Below are positions 1 to 9,324 of a stretch of DNA of 64,000 nucleotides, piece after piece (position 1 is the first letter of the stretch; each line of letters opens with the position of its first letter). The translations under genes and the position numbers were made by a program. The notes beneath the pieces are model-generated. The model saw nothing but the letters and a program-made list of their open reading frames with translations, did not search any database and had not been told where the DNA came from. Source of the DNA: M3007 sp965249785 (GTDB taxonomy: Bacteria > Bacteroidota > Bacteroidia > Chitinophagales > Saprospiraceae); contig CBDFMU010000043.1 of assembly GCA_965249785.1 (NCBI GenBank), positions 186,001 through 250,000 of the forward strand. The letters run 5' to 3'.

Positions 1-106
1 GTTAGTTGATTTGCATAATCCGTTGATTGTCAGCAAAATTGCGATTTTTCAAAATTTTGCTGCGCTTCGTTTGCTTTTTGCCTTTTGCAAGTTTGCCTAT
101 TTATTT

Positions 107-1000
107 ATGCTCGAACTGCCTATTCTCGATACTACCGTCCAACCCATTGCTAAGGACGCGCGTCCGAAACGTCCCGACTGGCTCAAAGTGCGCCTGCCGA
201 TGGGCGAAAACTATCGCCATGTACGCGGGGTGGTGGATGACTATAAACTCCACACGATTTGCCAAAGTGGTAATTGCCCCAATATGGGCGAATGTTGGGG
301 CGCAGGCACCGCGACATTTATGATTTTGGGGAATGTCTGTACGCGCTCCTGTTCTTTTTGTGCCGTGAAAACGGGTCGCCCCACCGAATATGATACCGAT
401 GAGCCGCGCCGCGTAGCCGAAGCTATCTGGTTGATGAAAGTGAAACACGCCGTCATTACCTCCGTCAACCGTGACGAACTAAAAGATCGGGGTGCAGAAA
501 TCTGGTACGAGACTGTGCGCGCCGTGAAAAACCTTTGCCCGGAAACCACCATTGAAACGCTTATTCCCGACACCAAAGCCAACTGGGAAGCCCTGGAACG
601 GATGATTTCGGCGGGTCAGGAAGTGGTGAGCCACAATATGGAAACGGTACCACGATTATACCGATTGGTGCGTCCGCAGGCGAAATACGAACGCAGTCTG
701 GAGCAAATCCAGCGCATCAAAAACTACGGTAAACGCACCAAAACTGGCATTATGGTCGGCTTGGGCGAAACCAAAGAAGAAGTGTTCCAAACGATGGACG
801 ATCTGGTTGCCCACGGCTGCGACATTCTGACCATCGGTCAATATCTGCAACCTACCAAAATGCACTTGGCTATAGCCGAGTACGTGCATCCCGATTTATT
901 TGCCGAGTATAAAGAAGTGGGTTTGCAAAAGGGACTTTTATATGTAGAAAGCGGGCCGCTGGTGCGGTCTAGTTATCACGCGGAAAAGCACGTTTTTTAA
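107..1000 (+). CDS. lipA: Lipoyl synthase
   Basis: Radical-SAM enzyme that inserts two sulfur atoms into protein-bound octanoyl groups to make the lipoyl cofactor of 2-oxoacid dehydrogenases and the glycine cleavage H protein. The auxiliary-cluster motif CQSGNCPNMGEC is followed by the radical-SAM motif CTRSCSFC, and the family's C-terminal RSSYHA serine motif is present just before the end. The open frame runs upstream to position 11, but the ATG at 107 gives a normal 297-residue enzyme starting MLELPIL; the upstream stretch is hydrophobic and unlike the family. It stands alone and is followed by a clear terminator. gcvT, another glycine-cleavage function, lies 17 kb away and is not linked. 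Confidence 0.95.
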   Translation: MLELPILDTTVQPIAKDARPKRPDWLKVRLPMGENYRHVRGVVDDYKLHTICQSGNCPNMGECWGAGTATFMILGNVCTRSCSFCAVKTGRPTEYDTDEPRRVAEAIWLMKVKHAVITSVNRDELKDRGAEIWYETVRAVKNLCPETTIETLIPDTKANWEALERMISAGQEVVSHNMETVPRLYRLVRPQAKYERSLEQIQRIKNYGKRTKTGIMVGLGETKEEVFQTMDDLVAHGCDILTIGQYLQPTKMHLAIAEYVHPDLFAEYKEVGLQKGLLYVESGPLVRSSYHAEKHVF

Positions 1001-1026
1001 AGAAACAGTTTATTTACAATATCTTG

Positions 1027-1068
1027 GCGGATGGTTGATCTTTACTGATCAGCCCTCCGCTTTTTTTT
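1027..1068 (+). terminator. Rho-independent terminator of lipA
   Basis: The arms gcggatggttgatc and gatcagccctccgc pair over 14 bases with G-U/mismatch positions, and the hairpin is followed by eight T. It sits 27 bases after the lipA stop. Confidence 0.85.
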
Positions 1069-1427
1069 AGGTAAAAAAGTATGTAGCAGTCCTTAGAATT
1101 CAATTTATAGCCCCATTATTAACTTTGCCACTCTAAAAAATCTGTTCTTCATGACGCACTGATGAATTTTAGGCACAGGTCATGAACCACGCACGCACGC
1201 ACGACGCATTAAAAACCCTCATCAACCCCAATCCCCATTTTTGAACAAAAATATTAGCATAGTATTTCGGCAATAGCCCAAAATATTATTCATAAACCCC
1301 TGACCATCAAAGGACTCCTACTAACAATGCCCCAATGATTCCAAAATTTAGTCGCACAGTACCATAAAAATGGTGACCTAAAAATATGCTTGTGTATTAA
1401 GAATTCACACTAAAATAAATAAAAAAT
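1069..1427. other. Intergenic region with possible promoter box and CACG repeat
   Basis: No gene seen. A TAnnTTTG-type box (TAACTTTG, 1120-1127) could drive the following lipoprotein gene from a long leader, but I see no convincing -33 element. Four tandem CACG units lie at 1188-1203. Confidence 0.35.
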
Positions 1428-3032
1428 ATGTACAATTCAAACTTCAAACTTCATCTCATTTAATTGCCGTACTGTTCAGCGCAATATTATGTTTGTTTTC
1501 GTGCAGTAAAGACAAGGTTGCCCCAAATCTTCTCGAAGAGGCAACCTCCCTTAATGAGCAGCAAGTAGCGGATCGCTCGCCCATCAGCGTCAAAGAGGCC
1601 CGCCAATGGTTCACGACTGCCTACGGCCAGCAGATGACCATCACCAATACCGGTACTTTGCCGAATACAGCCTTGCAGGTGGCCCCCGTTTGGGCTTTTG
1701 CACAGACCGCCACTTATTTTTTCGGCTCCCATTGTGATCTGCCCTATCCAACCGCCCGCTCAGGCGCATTCGCTGTCCAGGTTTTTATTGATCTTCCAAA
1801 AATCTCCTTCCAACCAAATAGTAGCGCAATTGGTGATCTTTAGGGCAGTAGATGGGTCTTGGACCAGTGGGGAGCCTTTGAAATTGGGCGAGTTTTCTGG
1901 TGCCATTGCCAGCCTTGATCTACTGGGCAATTACGTGGGCAAGATACACCTCCTCGGAAATGGGGTTCAGTTGGGAGAGCTGGATACTTGGTCGGATGGT
2001 AACGGAAACACTGGAACGCTTGCTACTCAGAAACCTTTTTGGACGGTAGAGGGTAACGATGGGTATACGTCGCCCCTCAAAAACCTCTATAAAGACGAAG
2101 GAAGTTCTTGGCACGTTAGTAACGGCAATCATTCCATTACTTGGGGCTTTACGCCCATCGCGTCTTCGCCAGCCGGCGGGGGGAGCGTGACCGGCCCTCC
2201 CAACACCAATCCGCTCGACAACCACTTCCAGAATCTGCTATCCAACCCGCTATATACGCTGGAAGAGTACTTGTATAGCCACGATATCGACGCAGGTGTG
2301 TTCGATTTTCTAAGCACTCCCGCCAAGATCACTCTGGCCAACACGCTGCAATCCATTGATCTGCTGAATGATTTTCTGCAAAGTAATGGCAGTTCAAGCG
2401 CAGCGCAAGACTTAGTAGCTGAAATGCTTGCCGAAGTGGCACTATACAATTCAACGTCTTTGTCAATGGACGATTTAAATTCACTGCTCGCTAGCTTGCC
2501 CCTCTTGGATCAGGTAGTGGTTGCGATCGGCCCAGATGAGCCGGGTATTAGCCCGACCAATCCAATCTGTGCACAGATGTTTGATTTTCATTACACCAGC
2601 CCTAGCAACGTATTGCGAGCCGGGGGAATACTTAATCTAAAGGTGGTGCTTCCCGTAAACGGTGTAAATACGAATTTTCCGTTTCCCACCATACTCTTCG
2701 AAACCTCCCCCCCAGGATCACTTGGTTGTGTGTCAATTAATCAAAAGGCAGCAAATGCAATAAACGCGGCGGTTGCTAGTACTATACAACGGATTACTAA
2801 TAACAATTTATACGGAATTGGTACGACTGCTACTGAGAGTAGGGTTAGATCGACCTATTTCGCTGAACTTAATAGGAACTTTTCTCTAGAAGTAACTCAG
2901 TGCGGGGGTACGTCGATTACCTTAACATCTATGGTAAGCCTACTAGGAGTGGGACTAGCAGAAGACAACAATAGAATGTATGGCACAATTTTTAGGGATT
3001 TTTTCACAGATTTCGCAATTTTGTGTCATTAA
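1428..3032 (+). pseudogene. Large lipoprotein, reading frame broken twice
   Basis: A protein of about 530 residues with no family I recognise. From ATG 1428 the frame reads MYNSNFKLHLI and stops. A -1 change at the TTT of 1459-1461 joins it to IAVLFSAILCLFSC, a lipoprotein signal ending in a lipobox cysteine, so it should be an outer-membrane-anchored lipoprotein. That second frame runs to 1843, where it ends in codons GAT CTT TAG. Skipping one T after CTT continues as RAVDGSWTSGEPLKLG and on to 3032. The rest is Gly/Asn/Ser-rich in the middle, with an alpha-helical stretch and two cysteines near the end. An alternative place for the second change is the AAAAA run at 1798-1802. It may be a decayed gene, a sequencing-error casualty, or read through frameshifts. 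It heads a cluster of similarly broken lipoprotein genes. Confidence 0.6.
1838..1841 (+). other. Candidate +1 frameshift site CTT-TAG
   Basis: Zero-frame codons GAT CTT TAG GGC end the first frame. Skipping the T after CTT gives GAT CTT AGG GCA GTA, rejoining the downstream frame. The layout matches the prfB CTT-TGA site. Confidence 0.45.
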
Positions 3033-3130
3033 ATAAATGATTCCGGGTTTAGAGGCCAGCAAACATGGCCTCTAAACCCTAATATCTCATTTTGTCGTAT
3101 GGCAATTTTCTTACAATACATTTCTTTCTC

Positions 3131-3726
3131 ATGATCTTGAATAAATATTTTTTGCGGAGTAGTGTAGCCCTATATTGTTGGGTTTTTCTATTGCTGAGCT
3201 CCTGCGCTACCAATAATAGTATCCGTCTTTCTACCAATAAGAGGTTGTCACAGGCACTAGTGGCAAACAAAATTGCCGAGTGTTTAAAAGATAAAAAAGG
3301 TTCGGTGATTTTCGTTGATCCTTTGCTTAAAGATCGATCAACCATTTTCAACAGGCATGAGTTCTTAGACGCAAGCAGGGCATATCCTGATCTGTTTTAT
3401 GATAAAATTCAAAATTATGCGTTTCCATTCTTGATCCCTGACAGCCTTGCAAGCCAAACGCAATATATTAATAAAAAAGCAGACCTTGAAAATGGAACAG
3501 ATTTTTTTTCTTTTTTTCACCCTTGCTGCCTACCAAGAAGAGGGATATATATGCCATACAGTGTTACAATTTTTATACAATTCAAGATAGCACATTTAGT
3601 CTGCGGTTTGCTAATAGGGAATATGATCTTTACAACATAAAAAAAGGGCAAGCTCAATATATAGAAACCCTTTCTGCTCCGGAAGATTTGTTTACGCTGC
3701 CTCTTCCTCTTCTTCATCGCAAGTAG
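3131..3726 (+). pseudogene. Lipoprotein A, -1 frame break in a T run
   Basis: The ATG at 3131 gives MILNKYFLRSS, a hydrophobic segment and lipobox LLSSC. It is a paralogue of the gene at 4648-5228: both share the pattern NRxLSQ near the start, then VxFxxPxL, an IFNRxEF motif, IPDSLxSxxxY and a C-terminal YNxYTI/SLR/REyDLY block. The frame breaks in the T-rich run at 3492-3508 (eight T, one C, seven T). The frame starting LPTKKRDIYA continues the paralogue's sequence to a stop at 3726. One additional T would restore a single protein of about 198 residues. Function unknown. Confidence 0.6.
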
Positions 3727-3948
3727 ATGCTTAGGGAAATAGATTTATACAACAATGATGTCGGTATATCCTTTGGGTATAGTCATCCTACGATCACAGA
3801 AAACGTAATGGCTAAACATATCAATGGTGGTGTACTGAATGGAGAAATGCACTACCTGTCGCCACTGGATTTCATAGCCTCTCCTAGGGATACATTTGGA
3901 GACGATAGAATTATTCCTTCGACCATCCTAAATAGGCCTAATCAATGA
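3727..3948 (+). CDS. Small hypothetical protein
   Basis: A 73-codon frame whose ATG directly abuts the stop of lipoprotein A. The product is soluble, without signal peptide or membrane segment, and resembles nothing I know. It could be translated by coupling to the upstream gene, or be a remnant of a longer C-terminal extension. Confidence 0.35.
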   Translation: MLREIDLYNNDVGISFGYSHPTITENVMAKHINGGVLNGEMHYLSPLDFIASPRDTFGDDRIIPSTILNRPNQ

Positions 3949-3960
3949 TTTCCATTATGC

Positions 3961-4122
3961 AATGGTTCGTAAAGAAATTTAAAAGTTATGCTATGGCAAA
4001 ATAGCGATTTCAAAAGAAGGAGGGCATTTTTACAATGTCCGGGTTTTTCCTACACGCTGTATAAATGTCGCATTTATGCAATTTTTTATAAACCAACTAC
4101 ATGATTTCTTTACGAACCATTG
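3961..4122. repeat. Element with perfect 19-bp inverted ends
   Basis: CAATGGTTCGTAAAGAAAT at 3961-3979 is repeated exactly in inverse orientation at 4104-4122, enclosing about 124 bases without a gene. It looks like a small non-autonomous mobile element or a large hairpin. It separates two broken lipoprotein genes; the next gene starts three bases past its right end. Confidence 0.6.
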
Positions 4123-4124
4123 TT

Positions 4125-4465
4125 ATGAGAAGATATTTTTTTTCCACCTTTTTCTTATTATTTTTAATGTTGCCGGTCATTTTTTGTAAATACCACACCA
4201 ATTCCCACACTATTACCATTTTGGAAGGTGGCGAAGCGTATGCTACCATGATGTATTTGAATCATGAACACTGGACATGGGGAATGAACATACTTGAGAA
4301 TACGCTGGACGATACGGCTAAGATTGGAATCGTAAAAATTTCGCCGCAGCGCACCGGTTCCTTATTCCGAACGGAGTGCCTGATGGATTCTCTACAATTT
4401 TTTACCACCCTTATAAAGCAAGGAGGGGCAAATTGGTTATTGAATATTATTCACAGGATTATTAA
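4125..4465 (+). pseudogene. Small lipoprotein-like gene, -1 frame break
   Basis: The ATG at 4125 gives MRRYFFSTFF, a hydrophobic signal and a cysteine (PVIFC), so it is probably exported or lipidated. The first frame reads to KISPQRTG. After a -1 change near 4356-4360 (GGTTCC; one more T would fix it) the sequence continues FLIPNGVPDGFSTIFYHPYK and ends VIEYYSQDY at a TAA at 4463-4465, about 113 residues in all. The stop codon falls inside the left end of the adjacent MITE, so the element may have supplied the stop. Function unknown. Confidence 0.5.
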
Positions 4466-4555
4466 CTGCTGTTACGCACGAATTACGTTTACGAAACCCT
4501 GAGGGTTTCGTAAATCGCAAACGTCGCTTTGTACACCTTGCGTAACATCAGTTAA
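4462..4555. mobile_element. MITE-like element, 94 bp
   Basis: The ends TTAACTGCTGTTACGCA and TGCGTAACATCAGTTAA are inverted repeats with one mismatch. The interior holds a second hairpin (TTTACGAAACC/GGTTTCGTAAA, about 4488-4514). A second element with the same ends lies at 30656-30915, so this is a family and not a chance hairpin. No coding capacity. Confidence 0.65.
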
Positions 4556-4647
4556 GTCTTAAAAATTTTAATTACTATTTTTTTTATCTCAAATGGTGTC
4601 AGGGTAATCTAATATTATCCCAACATTAATCATTGATATTTTTGATT

Positions 4648-5228
4648 ATGTCTTCAACTAAATATATCAGTATAGCCATGTATGGCTGGATTTTTTTGTC
4701 AATAAACTCTTGCAGTATTAGTAGCGGTCTCAATCATGCTACGAATAGAGGTTTGTCCCAACAGTTAGCAATTGCAAAAATTACTGGATCTATAAATTAT
4801 ACTATTGATTCGGTTGTTTTTATTAACCCAATACTTACGCAAAGGGTGAATATTTTTAATAGAAAAGAATTTTGGGAACCCAGTAAATTGTTTCCTATGA
4901 TGTTTTTGCCTAAAAGGCAGGATTACAATTTTCGTTTAGCCATTCCTGATAGCCTTCAAAGTCATGTCCGTTATTTTAGTGACAGTATAGACATCGAAAA
5001 TGGAGTAGAAAATTTTATGTTTTTATCACTCCTGTTGCGCACTAAGAAAAAAGATGTATTTGCGATGCAGTTCTATAATTTATATACAATCCGAGAGGCC
5101 GATCTCAGTTTAAGAGTCATTAGCAGAGAATTTGACCTTTATAAAGTGAAAAAAGCCATGCCCAATACTTAGAAACCCTTTCTGACCCAGAAGATTATTT
5201 TAGTTTGCCTCTGCTTAAAATCAAGTAG
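4648..5228 (+). pseudogene. Lipoprotein B, paralogue of lipoprotein A, -1 break in A6
   Basis: The ATG at 4648 gives MSSTKYISIAMYG, a hydrophobic segment and lipobox SINSC. It aligns along its length with the gene at 3131-3726. The frame breaks at the six A of 5149-5154: the open frame ends MPNT, while the -1 frame continues SHAQYLETLSDPEDYFSLPL and stops at 5228, matching the paralogue's AQYIETLSAPEDLFTLPL. One more A gives about 193 residues. Both paralogues are broken in different homopolymers. Function unknown. Confidence 0.6.
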
Positions 5229-5395
5229 GCCGTTTTTGTGCAGGGTCGTAAGGCCCCCGCATGACGAATCACTATGAGGACGAGTGGCAGGAAATATACT
5301 AAACACCGAACCAATATCCATAATTTTTTGTATCAATGAAGGGATGGCTACACTGCCGTTCCTTCATTGGCATTTTCACATGAGATATTCCTATT
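5229..5395. other. Intergenic hairpin
   Basis: A perfect 9-bp stem (CAATGAAGG 5334-5342, CCTTCATTG 5361-5369) lies between lipoprotein B and the barrel gene. There is no T tract, so it is not a classic terminator. Confidence 0.4.
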
Positions 5396-6163
5396 ATGAT
5401 TCGTCCCGCCATCATTCTACTTTTTGCTTTTTTAGTTAATTTTACTACCACTGCTCAAACCCCGTGGCGTTATTCCTTCGGAGCAGGTATTTTGGGCTGC
5501 GGTCGTATTTTGAATTACAAGGGTACTAACTTGAATCCTACCGAGAAGAATCAGTTGCAAACCTTGGAGGTTCTTAAACCTGGCTACATGGGGAGTTTTA
5601 GTCTTGAAAAACAAATCAAAGAAAATATACGGGTTGGTTTAGCCATTGGTTATCAGTACAGTGGGTTTGGCTCAAAGACTTATACTGTACCTGATAGCGT
5701 TCACAATGTGACCCCGCAAGCGTCTAGAAAGCGGGATTCCTATATTATCCACCGTATATTTTTAGCACCCTCTTTGTCTAGAAATATTCTTTCTAATCAA
5801 AAATCCAGCGTTTTTCTTTCAGCGGGCCTTACTTTATTTTATAACCCTCGTTTTGTCCGTAGAGAATATGCGATTAATTTCGATGGCAGTACTGGATTTA
5901 TTACGACTACCGAAAAGCCGTTGCCAGAATTTCCCAAATTCGATATTGCTTTAAATTTAGGCGCAGGTTATGAAAGGAAACTCGGCCAAAATACTGCTTT
6001 AAGCATCTTGCCCAGCCTGCGTTATTTTGTCCGTCCTTACTCTACCCGGGGTGATAAAGTCCTGGAAGATTATCTTTTCCTGAAAAAAAAGACCACTGGT
6101 TATTTATACACCTTTGGACTGGAAGCACGGTTCACTAAGAACATTAACACGCATAGTACATAA
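5396..6163 (+). CDS. Outer-membrane beta-barrel protein
   Basis: A 255-residue protein with a cleavable signal peptide (MIRPAIILLFAFLVNFTTTAQ) and then alternating amphipathic strands typical of the small porin-like barrels common in Bacteroidota (PorT/OmpW-like in style). Examples are the YSFGAGILG, GLAIGYQYS, FLAPSLSRN, LGAGYERKLG and YTFGLEARF segments. It is intact, unlike the preceding genes. No substrate can be inferred. It is probably monocistronic. Confidence 0.75.
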   Translation: MIRPAIILLFAFLVNFTTTAQTPWRYSFGAGILGCGRILNYKGTNLNPTEKNQLQTLEVLKPGYMGSFSLEKQIKENIRVGLAIGYQYSGFGSKTYTVPDSVHNVTPQASRKRDSYIIHRIFLAPSLSRNILSNQKSSVFLSAGLTLFYNPRFVRREYAINFDGSTGFITTTEKPLPEFPKFDIALNLGAGYERKLGQNTALSILPSLRYFVRPYSTRGDKVLEDYLFLKKKTTGYLYTFGLEARFTKNINTHST

Positions 6164-6312
6164 ATTATTTTTATAATAAATTACTTATTAATCTCCATCA
6201 TGATATAAGTACAGACTAAGCCAACCGCAACGAGGTCCTAACCGAAGGAATGGCCTTTTGCCGAAAAAACCCGATGTTTGCCTCTGTACAATCCATCCGC
6301 CCAGTTTGATCT
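6164..6312. other. Intergenic region before M14 peptidase
   Basis: I see no gene, terminator or exact TAnnTTTG box. GATGTTTG near 6272 is a loose match only. Confidence 0.3.
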
Positions 6313-8838
6313 ATGAAATTTTCCCTTCCCATCTTTTTCCTGGCTGCCCTTTTACAAAGTGTGGCTCTCCTTGCCCAAGTGGGTATTCCCGGAAATAAAC
6401 CGCTCCAATCGCCCGACGAGTTTTTCCCTTTCAAGCGCGGCGAGCAGTTCACGCCCCATGCTCAGCTCAATGCTTATTTTGAGTATTTGGCCACCAATGC
6501 ACCGACCACCATGCGCCTGGAAAAATATGGAAAAACCAACGAAGGGCGACCTTTGCAAGTGGCCTATTTCTCCTCCCCGGAAAATCTGGCGCGCCTGGAA
6601 GACATCCGGGTGAATAATTTGCGGCTGGCTGGCTTGGCGGAGGGGGAGCCTGATTTGAGCAACCCGATTGCTATTGTCTGGCTGAGCATGAGCGTACATG
6701 GCAATGAACCGTCGGGCGCGGAATGCAGTCCTATTTTGGCTTTTCAATTGGCTAGCCAAACCGAACCAGAAGTACGTGAGTGGCTCAAAAACACCGTCGT
6801 TATCCTGGATCCATCGCTCAATCCCGATGGTTATGACCGCTACACCAACTGGAATCGGCAAGTAAGTAACCTGCTACCCAATCCCAATCCCGACGCCCGC
6901 GAACACCAGGAGCCGTGGCCCGGTGGTCGCCCGAATCATTACTACTATGATCTCAATCGGGACTGGGCCTGGGCGACGCAAGTAGAAACGCAACAACGAT
7001 TGGTGTTGTATCAGCGGTGGTTGCCGCATATCCACGCCGATTTGCATGAGCAATCCATTGACAATCCCTATTATTTTGCACCGGCCGCCGAGCCGATGCA
7101 CGACTTCATTACGCCCTGGCAACGCGATTTTCAGACCCAGATCGGCAAGAACCACGCCCGCTATTTCGACGCGAATGGCTGGTTGTATTTCACCAAAGAG
7201 GTTTTTGACCTGTTTTATCCTTCCTATGGCGACACCTACCCGATGTTCAACGGGGCCATTGGTATGACCTACGAGCAGGCCGGCAATTCCAGTGCGGGCC
7301 GGAGCATCATCAATAGTTTCAGCGACACGCTTACGCTCAAGGATCGTATTCAACATCATCTGACCACCAGCCGCTCCACCATTGAAATTGCCAGTAAAAA
7401 TGCTGCGCAAGTAGTGGAAAATTTTCGCAACTATTATACCCGCTCCGCCACGCAGCCGCAGGGCCAATACCAGGCCTTTGTGATTCGGGAAGGCAATGAT
7501 CCCAATAAAGTGAATATGCTCTGTCAACTTCTGGATCGGCATCAAATCCGTTACGGGCGATTGGGTGCGGGTGCCTCCGGGGTGAAAGCATTTGACTATC
7601 GAAGTGGCAAAGAAAGCAGCGTTTCTTTGAACCCTAATGATTTGATTATCAGTGCATTTCAGCCAAAATCTACTTTGCTGCAAGTACTGTTTGAGCCTTT
7701 GCCGCACTTGACGGACTCGCTTACTTATGATATTACTTCGTGGGCTTTGCCGTATGCCTATGGGTTGGATGCGTATGCTTTGAAAGAAAGAATGCTGCCC
7801 AGAAAACCCCGGGATATTTACAAAGCCCCGAAAGTCATACTGACCGCTTCGCCCTATGCCTGGTGTGTGCACCGCAGCTCCATTGCAGAGGCTATCTTCG
7901 TGGGTCTGGTGTTGCAAAAAGGCCTGAAAGTGCGCTATGCTACCAAGCCTTTCGCGATGGCCGAACAGCAGTTCGAGGCGGGCACCTACGTGATTGTGCG
8001 GGCAGATAATCGGAACAATACCAGCGAGTTGGATAGTATAGTGATGGCGGCGGCAGCCCAAGCCAATGTGTCGCTCCAGGCGATTTATTCGGGCTACGCG
8101 AGCAAGGGCAATGACTTCGGATCGGAGGCTTTTGCGCAGGTGCAGCAGCCAAAAGTAGCCATTGTCTATGGCGATGATGTGGACGATAATTCTTTTGGGC
8201 ACACCTGGTTTTTCTTTGAAAGAGAAATCAATTATCCGGTGACAGCCTTGCCCGTGGACAAGTTGCACCGGGTCAATCTGCACGACTACAACACCCTGGT
8301 TTTCCCCAATGGCTCTTACAATCTGACTGACCGCCAAATGACTGCTCTCAAAGACTGGATGCAGGCTGGCGGGCGTATCATCGCTTTCGATGGGGGAGTG
8401 AAGGCCTTTGCTGGCAAGGACGGTTTCGAATTAAAACTAAGAGAGGAAACTAAAAACGACAGTACCCATGCCCCAAAACCCTACCTGGCTCGCGAACGAG
8501 ACGGTATCAGTGACCAGCTACCGGGTGCAGTGGTGAAAGCCAACGTAGACGTAACCAATCCGCTTGCTTACGGCTTGGGCAACGAATACTTTAGCTTAAA
8601 AGTCGGTGCTGATGCTTACGAAATGTCGGACAAACTGGCCACGGCCGTCTATCTGGACAATGATTATCAATCGTACGGCTTTATCGGCAGTCGCGTGAAA
8701 CCGCGCTTAAAAAACACGCCCATCGCTGCCATGCAACGGATGGGCCAGGGACAAATCATTTATTTGGTAGATAATCCACTGTTCCGCAGCTTTTGGCAAG
8801 AGGGTAAGGTGCTGTTTTCCAACGCTTTGTTTTTTTAA
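6313..8838 (+). CDS. Secreted M14-family zinc carboxypeptidase
   Basis: An 841-residue exported metallopeptidase. A signal peptide ends near residue 22 (LLAQ). The M14 zinc site is SVHGNEPSGAE (His129, Glu132), followed by an LNPDGYDRY block, the third ligand region HIHADLHEQ, and the catalytic glutamate region GMTYEQAG. After the peptidase domain comes a C-terminal region of about 350 residues with a class-I glutamine-amidotransferase-like fold pattern (KVAIVYGDDVDD, VFPNGSYNLT, GGRIIAFDGG), an architecture known for large bacteroidete M14 proteins. No type IX sorting domain is seen, so it probably works in the periplasm or outer membrane. It is intact and monocistronic. Confidence 0.88.
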   Translation: MKFSLPIFFLAALLQSVALLAQVGIPGNKPLQSPDEFFPFKRGEQFTPHAQLNAYFEYLATNAPTTMRLEKYGKTNEGRPLQVAYFSSPENLARLEDIRVNNLRLAGLAEGEPDLSNPIAIVWLSMSVHGNEPSGAECSPILAFQLASQTEPEVREWLKNTVVILDPSLNPDGYDRYTNWNRQVSNLLPNPNPDAREHQEPWPGGRPNHYYYDLNRDWAWATQVETQQRLVLYQRWLPHIHADLHEQSIDNPYYFAPAAEPMHDFITPWQRDFQTQIGKNHARYFDANGWLYFTKEVFDLFYPSYGDTYPMFNGAIGMTYEQAGNSSAGRSIINSFSDTLTLKDRIQHHLTTSRSTIEIASKNAAQVVENFRNYYTRSATQPQGQYQAFVIREGNDPNKVNMLCQLLDRHQIRYGRLGAGASGVKAFDYRSGKESSVSLNPNDLIISAFQPKSTLLQVLFEPLPHLTDSLTYDITSWALPYAYGLDAYALKERMLPRKPRDIYKAPKVILTASPYAWCVHRSSIAEAIFVGLVLQKGLKVRYATKPFAMAEQQFEAGTYVIVRADNRNNTSELDSIVMAAAAQANVSLQAIYSGYASKGNDFGSEAFAQVQQPKVAIVYGDDVDDNSFGHTWFFFEREINYPVTALPVDKLHRVNLHDYNTLVFPNGSYNLTDRQMTALKDWMQAGGRIIAFDGGVKAFAGKDGFELKLREETKNDSTHAPKPYLARERDGISDQLPGAVVKANVDVTNPLAYGLGNEYFSLKVGADAYEMSDKLATAVYLDNDYQSYGFIGSRVKPRLKNTPIAAMQRMGQGQIIYLVDNPLFRSFWQEGKVLFSNALFF

Positions 8839-8906
8839 TTTGATATTTTTTGTTTTAAAAAGATGATTGTGTAAGAAAATCTTTATTTTCGCAGCAAAAT
8901 ACCAAA

Positions 8907-9324
8907 ATGGCCAGAGACTTGTACCACGATCATGTCCGGCAAGCACTTGTTAAAGATGGGGTGGCTGATTACGCACGATCCGTATTATTTAGATATTGAT
9001 GATCGCGCGCCAATGGAAATTGATCTTGGAGCAGAAAAATTAATTTGTGCTGAACGCGGTACCGACAAGATTTTGGTGGAGGTAAAAAGTTTTCTAAGTC
9101 GTTCGTTGACTTATGACTTTCATCAAGCCTATGGTCAATTTAGAATCTACCGTAGAGGTATTGCGAAGACTGCTCCCGAACAAATTTTGTTTTTGGCCAT
9201 TCCGGAAGACGTGTTTACGGAAATTTTATCACGACCGTTCTACGTCGAACTTATTGCCGAGGAAAATATCAATATATTGGTATTCAATCCATTGCAAAAA
9301 ACAATTACTTCATGGATAACGTAG
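8907..9324 (+). CDS. xisH: XisH-family protein, +1 frame change near the start
   Basis: XisH (fdxN-element excision controlling factor family) has a restriction-nuclease-like fold. The ATG at 8907 reads MARDLYHDHVRQALVKDG, the family's N-terminus. The rest of the family sequence (WLITHDPYYLDIDD, then DLGAEKLICAERG and ILVEVKSF) is in the +1 frame. The change lies between CTT (8946-8948) and the GGGG of 8958-8961. Skipping one G gives KDGWLITHDP, the better family match; skipping the base after CTT would give ALLKMGWLITHDP. D, E and K of the nuclease-like core are retained. It overlaps xisI by 13 bases, so the two are translationally coupled. In non-heterocystous bacteria the pair has no established role and is sometimes linked to defence or TA-like functions. 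Confidence 0.8.

Noticed and set aside
6874..8337. A 487-codon open frame on the minus strand opposite the M14 peptidase gene
   Set aside because: It is antisense to a clearly conserved peptidase, has no family features, and arises from codon bias of the real gene.
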